Of a DNA stretch of 64,000 bases, positions 52,000 through 64,000 are shown one piece after another. Each line of letters starts with the position of its first letter. The first letter of the stretch is position 1. The position numbers were made by a program, and so were the translations under genes. Below the pieces are notes generated by a model, which ran no database searches, was not told where the DNA came from, and saw only the letters and a program-made list of their open reading frames with translations. Source of the stretch: Anodontia alba (Eukaryota > Mollusca > Bivalvia > Lucinida > Lucinidae); assembly GCA_964016985.1 (NCBI GenBank), contig OZ024836.1, forward strand, positions 38,250,803-38,314,802, in the 5' to 3' direction.

Positions 52000-54175
52000 A
52001 TCTGGTAATCAGGTAAGCAATACAGTGTCATCTTGGCACTTTTGTATTTTTGTAACTATATAGCCGAAATGCAAAAGAAAATTAGTTTGTTATAAGATTA
52101 AAACACCTACTGTAATTGTTGACATTTGTTTCATTACTAATATAATGAAATGTTGAGAATTAAATAACGGTTTGGATTAGATCCGTAGCAGACAGTCGTC
52201 TACATGTATGTTAATCTTAATCAAAATGTTTTTGCAATTTAGTCAAACCTACTTCAATCTGTTTACTACGTGATAGGTGAATAGGCTGAGGTATCTTCCT
52301 AAATAAGGTTGTCGGTATCATATACTCCAATATGACGTAGCACATGGGCGGAAACATCAAAACACGGGCAATGTACAAAACGTTCAGTTTACGTTAAATT
52401 CCTATATAATTATTTTGGTTCGACCGAAAACTGAAGCATTACTTATTTTTTACACAATATCCGACTAAGTCAAAAGAACAAGGCTGTAAAAATTCTTCCA
52501 ATAGTTTTTGCTAACTCGGTGTTTTCATTTACACGGATGTTGTACAAATTTATTACCTAATATTTCTCTGAAACAAAGTCAAACAATATCATTTACATTC
52601 GCGGCATCATTACTGCGACATCGTCATGGGACACACAGTAGTGTAAATGATGTCTACATTGGAAATGAATAAATAAAACATCATTTTTGACACACTATTA
52701 AATGATATATGTATCAAACCCTGGCGGCTAATTCCAGTGTTGTTCTTTTGCACGTTTTGTTGGTTTGAGACTTACCGCATTTCACTGGGTATTTTCGTAT
52801 AGTAATACTCGCACGAACATGCCTGAGGGAGCAGAAAAGACTGATTATATCAGTTCCTGAGTTGTCTTATTTACTTTGGTCACTGACATACAGCGTACAC
52901 TTTCTAGACACATGGTAATTTCAAATTTCAACATATGTTGTAGTGTTTGCATATGTGCGGTATTCGCGGATTTGACATTTTTATTCTTCAGCGCATCACT
53001 GCATTTATTAATCACGTATAACATAAACATAAACTGCACATAAACAAACTTACAGTATTCTAAGACCACACTGAATGCAAACGCTGATTTAAAAAACAGT
53101 AAAAGTGCGGAAATGTGTTACTTATTTCAAAGTTGATTCAGATCAGAAGTAGTGACAAGTGACTGTTTAATCATAATTGATGAAGAGAACATCAGCAAGT
53201 CTCATAAACTGTTTAAATCAGGTAAGCCTATTTACGAAGCCTCAAGTTTTGTATCTTCATTCAGCGTTGAACATTAATCAAAACTGTGGCATGTTGACAT
53301 CGGAGAACAGACTGAACGTTATCAAAATACGTTTAACTTTGTAAGACACGAAATTGCGTTTGAGTTTGCTTGACTGCTGGTATTGGTATAGCTTCGCCCT
53401 TGTCAAGAAAGAATTTTATTAAACAAAAAAAATACCTCTGATCATAATACAGGAAATGCACACACCTGTGCAAAATGAGTTTTCGACATGTGTCAGAAAT
53501 CCATTTTACCTGATACTTTACTAGATAGGCATAAATCTGCAAACTTGTCTTGTGAATCGATGATTGTCATCTCCAGTCAGTCACCGAAATTTATTGCATC
53601 TAATTTCATGTTTAGGAAACATTCAGTTTGTTTTGTTTCTCACATTCGAAATACAGTTCTATGTTACGGCGCTGATGTCTAAATGTAGGACTCGGTTTAC
53701 AGAGCTGAAAACTTACCAGTCAGTAACTTTATTTATTTTTTGAAAGCTAATGCATATCTGGATAATATACGTATTCAATGATCAGTTACTATACGTTTGA
53801 TATTTACATTTGAAACCATTCTAATAACAGCATTAAAATTAGCGTTGGGGCTTGATTAATGTTGCATTTTGCATTATTGCATAAAAAGCAGTGTCGCACG
53901 TTATTAACAGCCGTGCATAAACCGGCGAAAAGCCATGTATTAACAACGCAATTCACGCGTAGTTGATGCACGGCTTCTTAACTTTCAATATGCTCATACC
54001 GGGGCCACAAGCTTGCTGCCGTTACGAGATGTGTACTGCCCGGCCCTAGAACGAACATAGTCGGTGGAAATTGCATTCGCGAGACATCGGTGAAAAGGCG
54101 AAACAAAATAGTGCTAGAAATAACGCAAAATGTAGCAAATGTTTTCAGTTTTTATGCAATAATAGCGATCGAAAA
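52000..54175. other. no gene recognised
   Basis: AT-rich. Near 52845-52900 is GATTATATCAGTTCCTGAGT, a phrase also present near 36150, 50110 and, reversed, 55570, indicating a short dispersed repeat. No exon candidate. Confidence 0.4.
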
Positions 54176-54283
54176 TGTTTTTTCATTGCATTAACATTCG
54201 CCAGGTCCCTAGGGAGGTGTTGAAAACCGCGGCCTCTGGCTCCCTCGGACCTGGCGAATGTTAATGCATGAAAAAACATGTTT
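54176..54283. repeat. foldback around ATTAACATTCGCCAGGTCC
   Basis: TTTTTTCATTGCATTAACAT and CGCCAGGTCC on the left are matched by GGACCTGGCG, AATGTTAATGCATGAAAAAA on the right. Between them lies a GC-rich insert of about 45 bp (GGCCTCTGGCTCC). The surrounding 53880-54030 is also unusually rich in CG steps. Confidence 0.8.
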
Positions 54284-54289
54284 GATCCC

Positions 54290-55350
54290 TATATTACACG
54301 TCGTGAATAGAGTTTAGGGGAATCGATACATATTTAATGCAGACATTTATTTTTCTTTTTAAACTAGACTCCTTCCGAAAGGCACTTTGCATACAGACAA
54401 ACAAACAGCGAGTCATTCCCTTGTGCAAAATTGCAGAAAAGCTACCAAGTATATACTCTTAATTTATTGACTCAGCTATTTTCTATTCCTATCTTTTGTT
54501 TGGTTCTGTCAAATGTATTAAGATTTTTCAAGTACAGATTTAAAACCAGAATCAACTTGGTTTTCAGAATCAGGAATTATTTCAGAGCATTATACATAAT
54601 GGATAAAAAGAAGAGATGCGTCAGAAATAAAGACAGGACACAACAACATAATTAGAGTCACCGACATAAAAAAGAACTTCAACAGAGGAGCCGCTTTGGT
54701 ATGGTCAGCAGAAACCATTAAATGCCTCAAACTTCGACATAGGGCTGACTATAATCAGTCCGTTATGACTATTGAACATGGACATTATATGTGAGGATGA
54801 ATTTACACTTAGGTCGCTGTTCGAAGGGCCTGAGTGATATTGCAGTTTTCATTTAATCTAACAATTAGAATACTTAATATTTGCATCTGCATCATTTGTT
54901 TTGTCTTAGTTTAATTATACGGCACAAGACCTAAAGTAAGCAAGAAACCAATTGCTATACATGTATACTGACAAAGTATTGACGAGGTTTCTCTGATTGC
55001 TTTTACTGATAAGTTAAAGTAATTACTAGTATCTGCTAGATGTATTGCTAATATATATTGACTGATTTTACAAAAAACATACTTAAGAATATTCCGAACA
55101 AACCAAAAGCGGAAAATTAATACGAAAATCAACCTTTTGTGTGTAGTTTTTTTATTGCATGATCAACCTGGAGTGTTCTTGAAAAATAATCAAACTCGAA
55201 ATATAGCGAATCGGTCGATCAAACAATAAAGAAAGTCGCACACAAAAAAGTTGGTGAATACTCATTTTAATTTGTTTTTTATTTGCACTCATGCTATTTA
55301 TGTTGGCACTTTGATATCTTGATTCCTGATGTAAGACTATCAGACTATTT
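54290..55350. other. no gene recognised
   Basis: AT-rich sequence with short open frames of no particular character and no recognised repeat. Confidence 0.4.
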
Positions 55351-55354
55351 TCTA

Positions 55355-55535
55355 TGTTCATTCTCTCCCTTCCGCTGATTCAAGAAGGGCAGTTGTCAGT
55401 TTCAGACGGAAGAATGTACACAAATACTGGTTAACTGCTTAGATGACTAAGCCTGCCCAGGAAAAGTGTGGTTAGGTAACCTGAGCGGTTTGACATTATT
55501 CCAGTGGGTTGACTGTGCCGTAAAACCTTAACTCA
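55355..55535 (+). mobile_element. tRNA-SINE, 5'-truncated copy
   Basis: TTCTCTCCCTTCCGCTGATT, AAGAAGGGCAGTTGTCAGTT, ACTGGTTAACTGCTTAGATG, AGCCTGCCCAGGAAAAGTGT and GTTGACTGTGCCGTAAAACC. About 100 bp of the head are missing. Confidence 0.75.
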
Positions 55536-55769
55536 GTCAAACATAATAAGTGAACTTAGGAACTAATACAATCAGTTCCACATCAAGTTATCAACATCAA
55601 AAGGAAAGACAGACAGATATATGTATAATTAGACAGCCACAAAAAGAACAGATGACAAACAGAGGTGGCAACCCTTTCCCAACAAAGATGGCAACTTAAC
55701 TGAATATAACTTAAACTTACATGACTGTTAAAATAATAATAATAATAATAATAAACATGTGTAAGTTTA

Positions 55770-56085
55770 AAAAAAGGCATGAGAAAAGTCAGGGGAGTGC
55801 CACAATCACAAACCGAAGCCCTTTCCAGACACCAAGAAGAAGAGGAAACAGACAAAACCAAACACGCGCAAATCGAACAAACGTACGAAAAGCGCAAAGA
55901 GAAGGTCCGAAAAACACAAGAACAAAACACCACCAGACAAACCTCAAAACAAATCGCTTCGTAGATTAAACCACAAAGCAACAAAAAGTAAGACTAACAC
56001 CGGGACCAACGCCTTAGAACGGTCAGTAGAATAAGCTAACGGGGGTTTTTAAATCACTTTTACGGCCAGCCAACTTCACCCTGTA
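55770..56085. repeat. composite repeat, copy 3 (inverted)
   Basis: GTCAGGGGAGTGCCACAATC, ACAAACCGAAGCCCTTTCC, AAGAAGAGGAAACAGACAAA, AAATCGCTTCGTAG and ACGCCTTAGAACGGTCAGTA are the complement of the 48540-48925 copy. A + strand frame of 82 codons reads through it (very rich in Arg, Lys, Gln, Thr), but the sister copies do not keep it. Confidence 0.75.
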
Positions 56086-56459
56086 TCCCGATGTAGCTCT
56101 TAATATACGAGTAGAAATACATAAAAATTCGGTTCGCATAAAGGCTCCCATAAAATTTGGTTCGCATAAAACACTACAGAATATTTAACAAAAAGCACAA
56201 CAAAAAAGTACTGCCTTGGAACAGTAATTAATAAATTACTGGAGGAGAGTGGGGTGGGTTGTAAGCTTAATCTAGCATCTGAACCATCCATTTTTTACCA
56301 TTTAGCCGTCCTAACCCACCCCTACATTCATGCGGCAGTAGAGTGCTATCCTAGCCAAACCTCAGCTACCTCGAGGATCACTGACGAAACGTACACAGTT
56401 ACACACAATGCCCTTTAATAAGCCTCGGGTATAATTTAGAACTAGTTTACAGGAATTAG

Positions 56460-56486
56460 AAAACACACACACACACACACACACAA
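56460..56486. repeat. (CA)n microsatellite
   Basis: A run of about 13 CA dinucleotides in otherwise mixed sequence. Confidence 0.9.
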
Positions 56487-56609
56487 GAGGGAAATAGACG
56501 CATTTAAACAGTTGCTAGCAAACCTATGGATTAGTTCATTTCTGTCGCCAAACCCAAATTAGATACAAAAAAACAAAAGAGCTAGCGCATGAGAAAACCA
56601 ACAAAATGG

Positions 56610-56795
56610 CATGTTCGCCCAGCGAAGATTCAGATCAGCCTGGGCATCATCCTAGTCTGATCAGAGTCTTCACTGTTCGCATTAAAACCAGCTTGTCTTT
56701 AACTACCCCTTGAACGCACAGAAAAAATGTCTTATCAGACTGGGCGGATGTCCAGGCTGCTCTGAGTCTTCGCTGGGCGCGCATGCCATATTGTT
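56610..56795. repeat. MITE, ACGTACCTTCTGACATG family, worn-end copy
   Basis: ATGTTCGCCCAGCGAAGATT, CAGATCAGCCTGGGCATC, AGTCTGATCAGAGTCTTCAC, GACTGGGCGGATGTCCAGGC and CTTCGCTGGGCGCGCATG, in family order. The outermost ACGTACC is not preserved. Confidence 0.7.
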
Positions 56796-56944
56796 GATTT
56801 TGTCATGCGCTGACTTAAAAGAAAACGCAAGAAAATAATTATAGGGACTGGGTACATTTAGTAGATTTTGTTTTCTCCATTTTCTAATAAGTAAGCCAAC
56901 TTAAGTTATTTTCGATTTGCGTTCTTAAACACCACGCATTTTCG

Positions 56945-57045
56945 AAAAAGGAGTCGTCTCTAAAAGGAAAAGTTTCTCCCAAAGGGTGAAGGTTGGGGAG
57001 GGGGCATTGTTTCATTTAGCTTTGTCCAGAAGGGTCAAAAATCTA
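56945..57045. repeat. CCCTTCTGAAAAGGGG-type short repeat
   Basis: GAAAAAGGAGTCGTCTCTAA, AAGGAAAAGTTTCTCCCAAA and TTTGTCCAGAAGGGTCAAAA match the family at 14595-14720. A 21-bp unit (ATCGATTTTTACACTGTATT) is doubled in tandem downstream at 57277-57318. Confidence 0.5.
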
Positions 57046-57719
57046 TTTTGGCAGAGATTGCTTCATTGTAAGTGTATACACCCCACCCCGCCAAGTTAAA
57101 GTGAACAATTATAAGTCTCTGGCTGTGTACATCTGCCGGCGGCTTATGTGGTAATCAGCTTTCTAAGATGACTTTCCCACATCTTGGTGTCCATGAAAGC
57201 ACCTATCAAGCTGATCAGTCACTGATAGATAATACAGATATACATAGCTTTGCAAATATATTTGTCAGTTTGGCAATCGATTTTTACACTGTATTATCGA
57301 TTTTTACACTGTATTCTAAATCAGCTGCGCAGAAATAGAAGTTTTCATGATAGATGTTGACATAAAAGCAACCACCCAGGATATAGATTTCACCACTTAA
57401 GAAAATTGCGTTTTTCCATTTTTAGTTATTTCGTTTGTCCCTTTTGTTGTTGTTGATGATGTTGAAAATACGAGGTCATGATTCATTTTTATCAATAAAG
57501 CAACAACTCTCCTAGTGCTGTTGAAGCTGGTTTATATGTTTTGAAAATATCCTACCGTATTCGACCTAATTACTGTATTTTTTTAAGATGTTCAAAATTA
57601 CTAAAACAACAGGGCAAAGATAGCCCTAAATTGCTCACCTGAGTGCCAGATAAATGACCCCTGGACCAGGCCTTTGTCTACACAAAGGCTATAATTTGAA
57701 CAAATCGTCTTTATACTTC

Positions 57720-59235
57720 CAATGAGGTTTCGAGTCAGTTTGCCTTCCGATTCGGAGAAAAGGTTCGAAATGCAGCCATCTATAATTTCTAAACGAAACG
57801 ATTTCAATCACTTTGGATTAAAAAATCTTCCCGATACTTCCTATCAAATTTCGTGTCAATTAGCCTTACGGTTCAGGAGATGTAGCTCAGATACTTCCTA
57901 CCAAGTTTCAAGTAAGTTGATCGTTTCGATCAGGGGAAGTTCAAAATATATTTTCAAGATGGCGGCCTTGGCAGCCACCTTGAATTTCAAATTGTGACGA
58001 TTGTAGGTATTTTTTATATACAAGTGGCCCCGATACTTCTTACCAAGTCTCGAGTCCATTGCCGTAAGGCCGCCACCTTGAAAATCTATTTTGAAATCCT
58101 TTCTTCTGAAATTAAAGGCCAACAGACCCGAAAATAGCTAAAATCCTTCCGATCGACAATCCAAGCTGTCCGCAACGGCTGCCATCTTGAAATCCCATTT
58201 TAAACTTCTCCTGAACCGAAAGAAAACTTAACTTGAAACTTTATTAGAAGTATCGAGGTGAATTGTAGATCAAACATAGCTTAAATAGATCAGATCGGAG
58301 ATCCATAAAATTGCTTTACACGATACTTCCTATCAAATTTCGTGTCAAGTGGTGTTTCGGTTCAGGAGATAGAATTTCAAAATGGCGACCATCTTGGCTT
58401 TTTGATTGAAATAATTTTAGCTGTTTTTATCTAGAAGTCGCAGTGATACAGGTTATTACAAGTTTCGAGTTTTTGGCCTTAGGGTTCCGGAGAAGAATTT
58501 CAAAATGGATTTTCAAGATCGCTGTCATGTAGGCCGACATGGATTTCTGGTTGGAAAAATTTTATCTTTGTTTTTATTTACAATTCGTCCTGATACTTTC
58601 TACCAAGTTTCGACTCAATTAGCCTTTCAGTTTAGGAACAGAAGTGCAAAATATATTTTCATGATGGTGGACCATCTTGGATGTCCGATCGAAAACATTT
58701 TAGCTATTTTTGATCTACAAGTTGCATTGACTGTTTTCTGTCAAGTTTCTAGTCAATTGACCTTTCGGTTCAGGAGAAGAAGATAAACATAGATTTTGAA
58801 ATGGCTGCAAAAATTTTTAATTTCCGATAGGAACGATTTTAGCTTTTTTTTCCATCTACAATCTGTTCCGATATTTCCTACCAAGTTTCAAGTCAGGAGA
58901 AGAAGTTCAAAATAGATTTTCAAAATGGCGGCCAACTTGGATATTCGTTTTTTTTAATCTAAACGTCACCTTGATACTTCCTACCGAGTTTCGAGTCAGT
59001 TGAAAAGAAGTTCAAAATAGATTTTCAAGATGGCGTCCACGGCGACTACCTTGAATTTCCGATCAGAACGATTTTAGCCATTTTTTGATCTACAAGTCGC
59101 CCCTATGCTTCTTTCTAAGTTTCGTATATATTGCTCTTTCGGTTCGGGAGAAGAAGTTCAAAATTGATTTTCAAGTTAGCAGCCAATGTGGCCACCTTTG
59201 ATTTCGATCGGAACGATTGTACCTATGGTTGATGT
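57720..59235. repeat. tandem array 2, same unit as array 1, opposite orientation
   Basis: About eleven diverged units with CTACCAAGTTTCGAGTCAAT, TGACCTTTCGGTTCAGGAGA, AGAAGTTCAAAATAGATTTT, CAAGATGGCGGCC and GATCGGAACGATTTTAGC. These are the complement of array 1 motifs. The AAGTTTCGAGTC anchor recurs every 100-145 bp. Some units are internally shortened. Confidence 0.85.
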
Positions 59236-61150
59236 ACACGGTTAATACGCCCAGTAATATATATATAAAACATGCAAATAATCAACTCATTTAATTAAGC
59301 TTTAAGAACAAAAATTCTGTAAAGCTTTGTTAAATTGTGTATACTCTTGTACACCCCGGTTTTCACTATATATTGAAGATAAAATGGGGGTCCAGATTAC
59401 ATAGATTGGTTAACATAATGTGAAATTGTGATGTAAGTAAATAAAACAAATCGCTTTGCTCAAAACCTTCTAAAAACTCGTCCACAAATGTATCTATGCT
59501 CACTATAATAGTATGAGGGAAAATATGACACGCTTTACATAGATTTGTTAAAGTAGTAATCGCCTATTTGCTGGATAGACAAGGTCTTCACTCGCTGATG
59601 AAACAAGTACCTGATTCTTTGAATATATCATCAGACAACAAAAGTGCTGACCACACCGCGTCACGTCACTCCTGTTCACATATTGTTATAGACACCTCCC
59701 AACCTTAACAGGTTCCATACGAGCTTCTACTTCGTTCTAATATATATATATATATTTTTCTGCACCACGGACATCTTATATTTTACTCTTTTACATTGAA
59801 TCAATAGTACATTATCTTAATTCTAATAGATCCGGTTTATTACGTAAGTTTATGCTTTTTCCTCTAAATAATTTGTTCCTTGAAAGTTTCTGAAGTGTAC
59901 GAAATGTAAGGGTCAATATTGGTCCACTGACTGTTGAAAAATACATCTCCTACGTTAACAGTACTGAAGTATGTACAACTGTTTTACCGCCATTGTGTGT
60001 ACAGTTGTCTTAATGTCAGACAAGCTAATCAGGCTTACAGCTTTCGTTTTAATCATGTTTAAATGTCGTCATTTGTTACTTGTTCATGCACATTTTGAAA
60101 ACAAAATATGTTTAAACTAAGGCACCGTTTTGCATAACCCGGCTTAACTATCATTGTACAGATCATACTGATACCGTAGGAAGTTTGGCGATGAAGCTTT
60201 CAACCGTAGACTGTATGATTGATGGATTTTTTAAATATATGCATTCTGGTGTGATGTTAGAAACATTGATAAAGTCAATGATTAATTAAATATTTTGTAT
60301 TTCAAAATCCATTTGGCAGGGTGATAAAAGCAACCATATTTGCCGTTTACCTAAATCTGATATGTTCTCATTTGTACAGACAACAATGCACGAAGTTTGG
60401 TTTCTTCAAATCAAAGTTAACGCGCTAAATAAGTGGAAATTTGATAGTTTATTATAATAGACTTAGGTATTCCATTTGATTCTAATAGTCCAAACCTTTT
60501 AGCACATAAACCTAAATTTTCTTTTCGACATCTATAGACAATATGTTTTCGTTCCTGTTGTCAAACCCTCAAACAATGTTTCATTGTGTTATGTTTAACC
60601 TATGGCTATAATAGCACATACACACAGACCTCCAAGATAAGATGTCATATATTGACACTCATTGTATTCTGTCTGTCAAGTTTGCAGAATGTATTAGAGA
60701 ATACGACGATAACTTGCATCAGTTACCGAAGCTCAGTGAATGCGCATAAAGCAGGTCTTATTGCAAACTCTCTAGTTCATGCACTAGAATTGTATATGGA
60801 AGATTCAGTAAATCACTTATGTCAACTAAACATTCGAAGGATGTTGCAACTTTGGGTATTGATACTTCCATGCGTCTATTTTCTTTAATGAATTTTTATA
60901 CTCCATGCAAGTTTGTCGTGATTTTAATAAATTTCCTGATTCATTTTATTTTGTGGAAAGACGTTTCATAAGGAAACAATCTCTGTACATCCCTAGTAAT
61001 GATAAACGTGTTTTCCAATTTTCTTGTGTTCAGAAAATCTAATTGTGTTTCATAGTCCCAAATAACCAGAAAATTTAATATGAAATAAAATACAAACTAG
61101 AGCAAATAGTCAGAGGGTCGCGAATACCCGCAGCCGGTGCCATTTCTTAA
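59236..61150. other. no gene recognised
   Basis: 59335-59410 carries GTATACTCTTGTACACCCCG and AAAATGGGGGTCCAGATTAC, a worn arm of the CATYACGAAAACA family. 59739-59754 is a short TA run. Otherwise AT-rich and featureless. Confidence 0.4.
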
Positions 61151-62465
61151 TTATGAAATATTATAAAGTTAATGACAATGATATAAGGCAAGATATAGTC
61201 TACAATGTAAGTCTCTGAATGACACTGATCTATCATCCCAAGTACAACTTTCCTGAAGTAAATAGTCTTCAAGACACAAAGCAAATTTGCTGGGCCATAA
61301 AACATAGGTCACTGACCTACATATACTTGAGAAATTAATCTGATGGGCACACTGATGCATTATACCTACTATGATGTTTGTTTGTGTTGAGGTTTTACGG
61401 CCCAGTCAACCCAATGGGGTCATGTCGAGCGCGATCAGTTTACCTAATCACACGTTTACTGCGCAGGCTTTTCCTCTAAGCGGTTAACCAGTATTGTGCA
61501 CAATCTTTCGCCAGAAACTGACAACTGCCTTTTTTGAAAGGAAGGGAGGGAATGACGGTAGAAAATATTTCATGATCAGTCTCCATGAAAGAATGTTGCC
61601 GACCTCGGCGGGGGTTGAACCAGCGACCTCCTGGTCTCCAGTCGGACGACGCATCCAACTGAGCCACCGAGGCCGGCAACTATGATGTTAATCCATTAAA
61701 TAATCTAAAAGATATTACGCAAAATCACTGGACCATGAAATAAAGGTCATACTGGTTTATATTTACTTTGAGGTGAACGTTTGGGTCACACTGTGTCATT
61801 ATATGTAAACATGACAATTAGGTGTCAAATAGTGGGAGATATAAGACAAAATCACACGGCTATAAATATAGGTCACATAATCCCAAAATATGATAGTAAT
61901 ACATCAAATTGTCTTCAAGATGTAACATAAAAGCACTGGACTATGAAATATAGGTCACAGTGATCTACATTTACTTTTAGGTTCATTGTTGGATCATGCT
62001 CATTCATAATCCCAAATAATGATGTTCATACATTCAAGATATGCGGCAAAATTACTGTACCATGAAATATGTGTATCAATTGTGGTATCACATAGATCCA
62101 GTATTTCAAGTATCACATTAATACATGCAATAGTCTTCAAGCTATAAGGCAAAATCGCTAGAGCATGAAAATATGATCACATACCTTGAACTTATTACAC
62201 TGAATGTTGATGTGATAAACATGTCTGATGCCCATCCTTCTTTAAGAAGTTATTTGTGTAAACAAACTGCAACATACTACTCGTACTTTATTGAAGCATA
62301 AACCCATGAAATAGGCATCAAAATATAAGTCAAAATCACTGAAGCATGAAAATAAGGTCGCAATGACCTTGATCTTATTACACTGAATGTTGATGTGATA
62401 AACATGTCTGATACCCATCCTTCTTTAATAAGCGGTTGTTTGTATAAACAAACTGTAATATACTA
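61150..62465. repeat. degenerate tandem-repeat region interrupted by a SINE
   Basis: Repeating phrases AAAATCACTGGACCATGAAA, TAGGTCACA.TGA, TTAATACAT...GTCTTCAAGAT and TTTACTTT.AGGTTCA, spaced irregularly by 90-200 bp from 61190 to 62180. Then a clear direct duplication: GAACTTATTACACTGAATGT at 62188 and GATCTTATTACACTGAATGT at 62370, each followed by TGATGTGATAAACATGTCTG. Confidence 0.7.
61379..61678 (-). mobile_element. tRNA-derived SINE, full-length copy 3
   Basis: Same plan as 9331-9637, with a minus-strand head GCCTCGGTGGCTCAGTTGGA, B-box GGTTCAACCCC and tail AAAACCTCAACACAAACA. ACTATGATGTT at 61368-61378 and at 61679-61689 is an exact 11-bp target-site duplication, so this insertion is young or well preserved. 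It disrupts the tandem region at 61150-62465. Confidence 0.9.
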
Positions 62466-62479
62466 CTTTATTGGGGTGT

Positions 62480-62759
62480 CCTAGATTTTGATCTCTAGCC
62501 CCTCCCTAGGGCATGACCCAGGTCCATAGATGTAGAATGGAAGAAGCTCCTCCTAGGCACCCCCATACCAAATATGAAAAGTTTTTTATCAGCGGCTGCA
62601 GAGTTATAAGTAATAAAAAAACTTCGAAGTAAAACTTGGTTATAGAAAGGGTTAACGGACGGAATCACACCCGGACGGACGGACAGACGAACGGACTAAC
62701 GGAACGGACGAACTATATACCCCCGACATACGAATAAATCCTTTGGAAGCGAAGAAAAG

Positions 62760-62760
<1 letters not shown>
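62480..62760. repeat. GGACGGAC-rich repeat fragment
   Basis: AGCCCCTCCCTAGGGCATGA contains a perfect CCCTAGGG palindrome. It is followed by TTATCAGCGGCTGCAGAGTT and a (GGAC)n-like stretch at 62655-62712. This reads like the end of a dispersed repeat, but the family cannot be named. Confidence 0.5.

Positions 62761-62806
<46 letters not shown>
62758..62806. repeat. (TAAA)n microsatellite
   Basis: Twelve or so TAAA units. Confidence 0.95.
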
Positions 62807-62809
62807 GTA

Positions 62810-64000
62810 AAACGAAAAGCATAAGGAAGGTAGGAAACGAAAATAGACGAATCGGTTTTATTTAGTCTGTTCATGGAAAGTAATAGAACATAAATAACAC
62901 TGATTACACTTTCTTGCCTCTGAATACCATGAATATGAGCGTATTAATCTAAATGACCAGAAAATATCGTCTTCTTGGCAGTGAAGAACAGGAGACATAA
63001 AGCTTGTATGCCTAAGTAGCTGCTTTGTTGTTTGTTTTTTTTTGCTGGTCGTTTCAAGGCAGTTTTTCTGTTGAAATTCTTCTTTAGTCTTCACAACTCG
63101 GTTATCGTTTTGTTATCTCATTTTTTTTTCTTTTCTTCTTTCAGTGCCTCGGGAAGGCTGGGCTTTGTAATGGTGGCCTTTCCTTGGCAACTTGATATAT
63201 ATTTCATTTCATATAAAAGCAACCTTATGAGAAACAAGATAGCATTCGCTGTGACAATAATATAACTGTCTCACAACTGTTATCTGGTACATATGCAGGA
63301 TGCATGCAAATGGAATGAATATACTTTCCATTGTTTTTGAATGTTACATTTAAAACGAATGAAAACAACAAACGTAGCAAAAAATAGATTAAAGTAATAT
63401 ACATGTCCGTCTTGATCGATTGAAGTTTTTGCTTGCAAACAGATACGACGAATAAAAGCTGCCGTTTGTATATTGACGATATTATTACTACTGCAGGTTG
63501 AATCTTTTCTTTTAACTGACTATTTATTCTCTGGTCTTTTGTGATCTTTGAGCCAATTCCGGATTTTTTTAATACATGAGGGTCATTGTTAAGGCTCTTT
63601 GGCCGAATCAAGCTAGTCTGGCCCCAAAAATGTCAATAACTAAGCCACTTTTATCTCTGTACGTGTGTTCATTGCTCTCAAGTGTCACTCCTTATAGAAT
63701 ATATTTGATTAAAAAAATCAAAGGAGATAGCAACTTCTTACAATTTTTCTTTCCAAGTACTGTTTGCTGCTTTCAAATGGTTTCCTGTCGATTATTTATA
63801 CAATAACACTCAATTCGTGCAACATTCATTTTGGGTCTTATTGCAATGTGGAAAGGTTTATAGGAAATTCCCTAGTATGTTTCTGCTCAGTTTATTTGCA
63901 TTAAATTTTAGATAAAGTAATAACTCTAATTAGGCTTCGATCGGCGGTGCAATGAGCACACGTTAGAGCTTACTGTTGAGATCTGTTTCTAATTACAATA
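62810..64000. other. no gene; worn composite-repeat copy
   Basis: 63050-63190 has TTTCAAGGCAGTTTTTCTG, TTCTTCTTTAGTCTTC and GTGCCTCGGGAAGGCTGGGC followed by TTTGTAATGGTGGCC, a worn copy of the 48540-48925 composite repeat. The remaining 800 bp hold nothing I recognise. Confidence 0.45.

Noticed and set aside
55721..55969. 82-codon Arg/Lys/Gln-rich frame
   Set aside because: It lies across a composite repeat present in several worn copies that do not keep the frame.

Overview
This is a stretch of animal nuclear DNA, AT-rich and almost empty of protein-coding sequence. There are no operons, ribosome-binding sites or long open frames; coding matter appears only as short exon-sized pieces with GT/AG splice signals. 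The rest is a dense mosaic of short non-autonomous DNA transposons (MITEs), tRNA-derived SINEs, foldback hairpins, tandem arrays and microsatellites. The composition suggests a marine invertebrate, most likely a bivalve mollusc. That is a judgement from style (hairpin-rich MITEs, tRNA-SINEs, a globin-X-like gene with an acylated N-terminus); the species cannot be fixed from the window.

The best gene evidence is a pair of similar first coding exons about 7.3 kb apart on the + strand (32182-32363 and 39615-39790). Each encodes an N-terminal acylation-type leader (MGC... and MGNGCC...) followed by helices A and B of a globin, and each stops inside the codon of globin position B12 at a GT donor in phase 2, which is the ancient B12.2 intron site. 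They look like tandem paralogues of a membrane-anchored, globin-X-like globin. I could not find the downstream exons. The intron side of the first is filled by two MITEs and a decayed mariner transposon. Possible further exons are a terminal exon at 34331-34512 and another at 45394-45582, neither securely assigned.

Layout. 1-9 kb: several MITE families, a C-terminal reverse-transcriptase fragment (6435-6750) cut by a MITE, then unannotated AT-rich DNA. 9-16 kb: an intact SINE inside a MITE, a GC-rich perfect hairpin, more MITEs and a CA microsatellite. 16-26 kb: a TA microsatellite, four copies of the eight-copy MITE family (ends CATYACGAAAACA), a 156-bp tandem array (22.4-23.1 kb) and a possible small minus-strand ORF. 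26-32 kb: two pogo-like MITEs and a second intact SINE. 32-46 kb: the globin exons, the mariner relic and MITEs of nearly every family. 46-64 kb: homopolymer tracts, a perfect 63-bp-arm palindrome, two oppositely oriented arrays of a roughly 140-bp repeat (50.4-52.0 and 57.7-59.2 kb), a composite repeat in three copies and a third intact SINE.

The main structural theme is the foldback. At least two hairpin superfamilies occur in many copies whose left and right arms match each other better than they match other copies, with paired substitutions across the stem, and the same hairpin core sits inside different outer sequences. Nested insertions with visible breakpoints give a partial order of arrival for several families.
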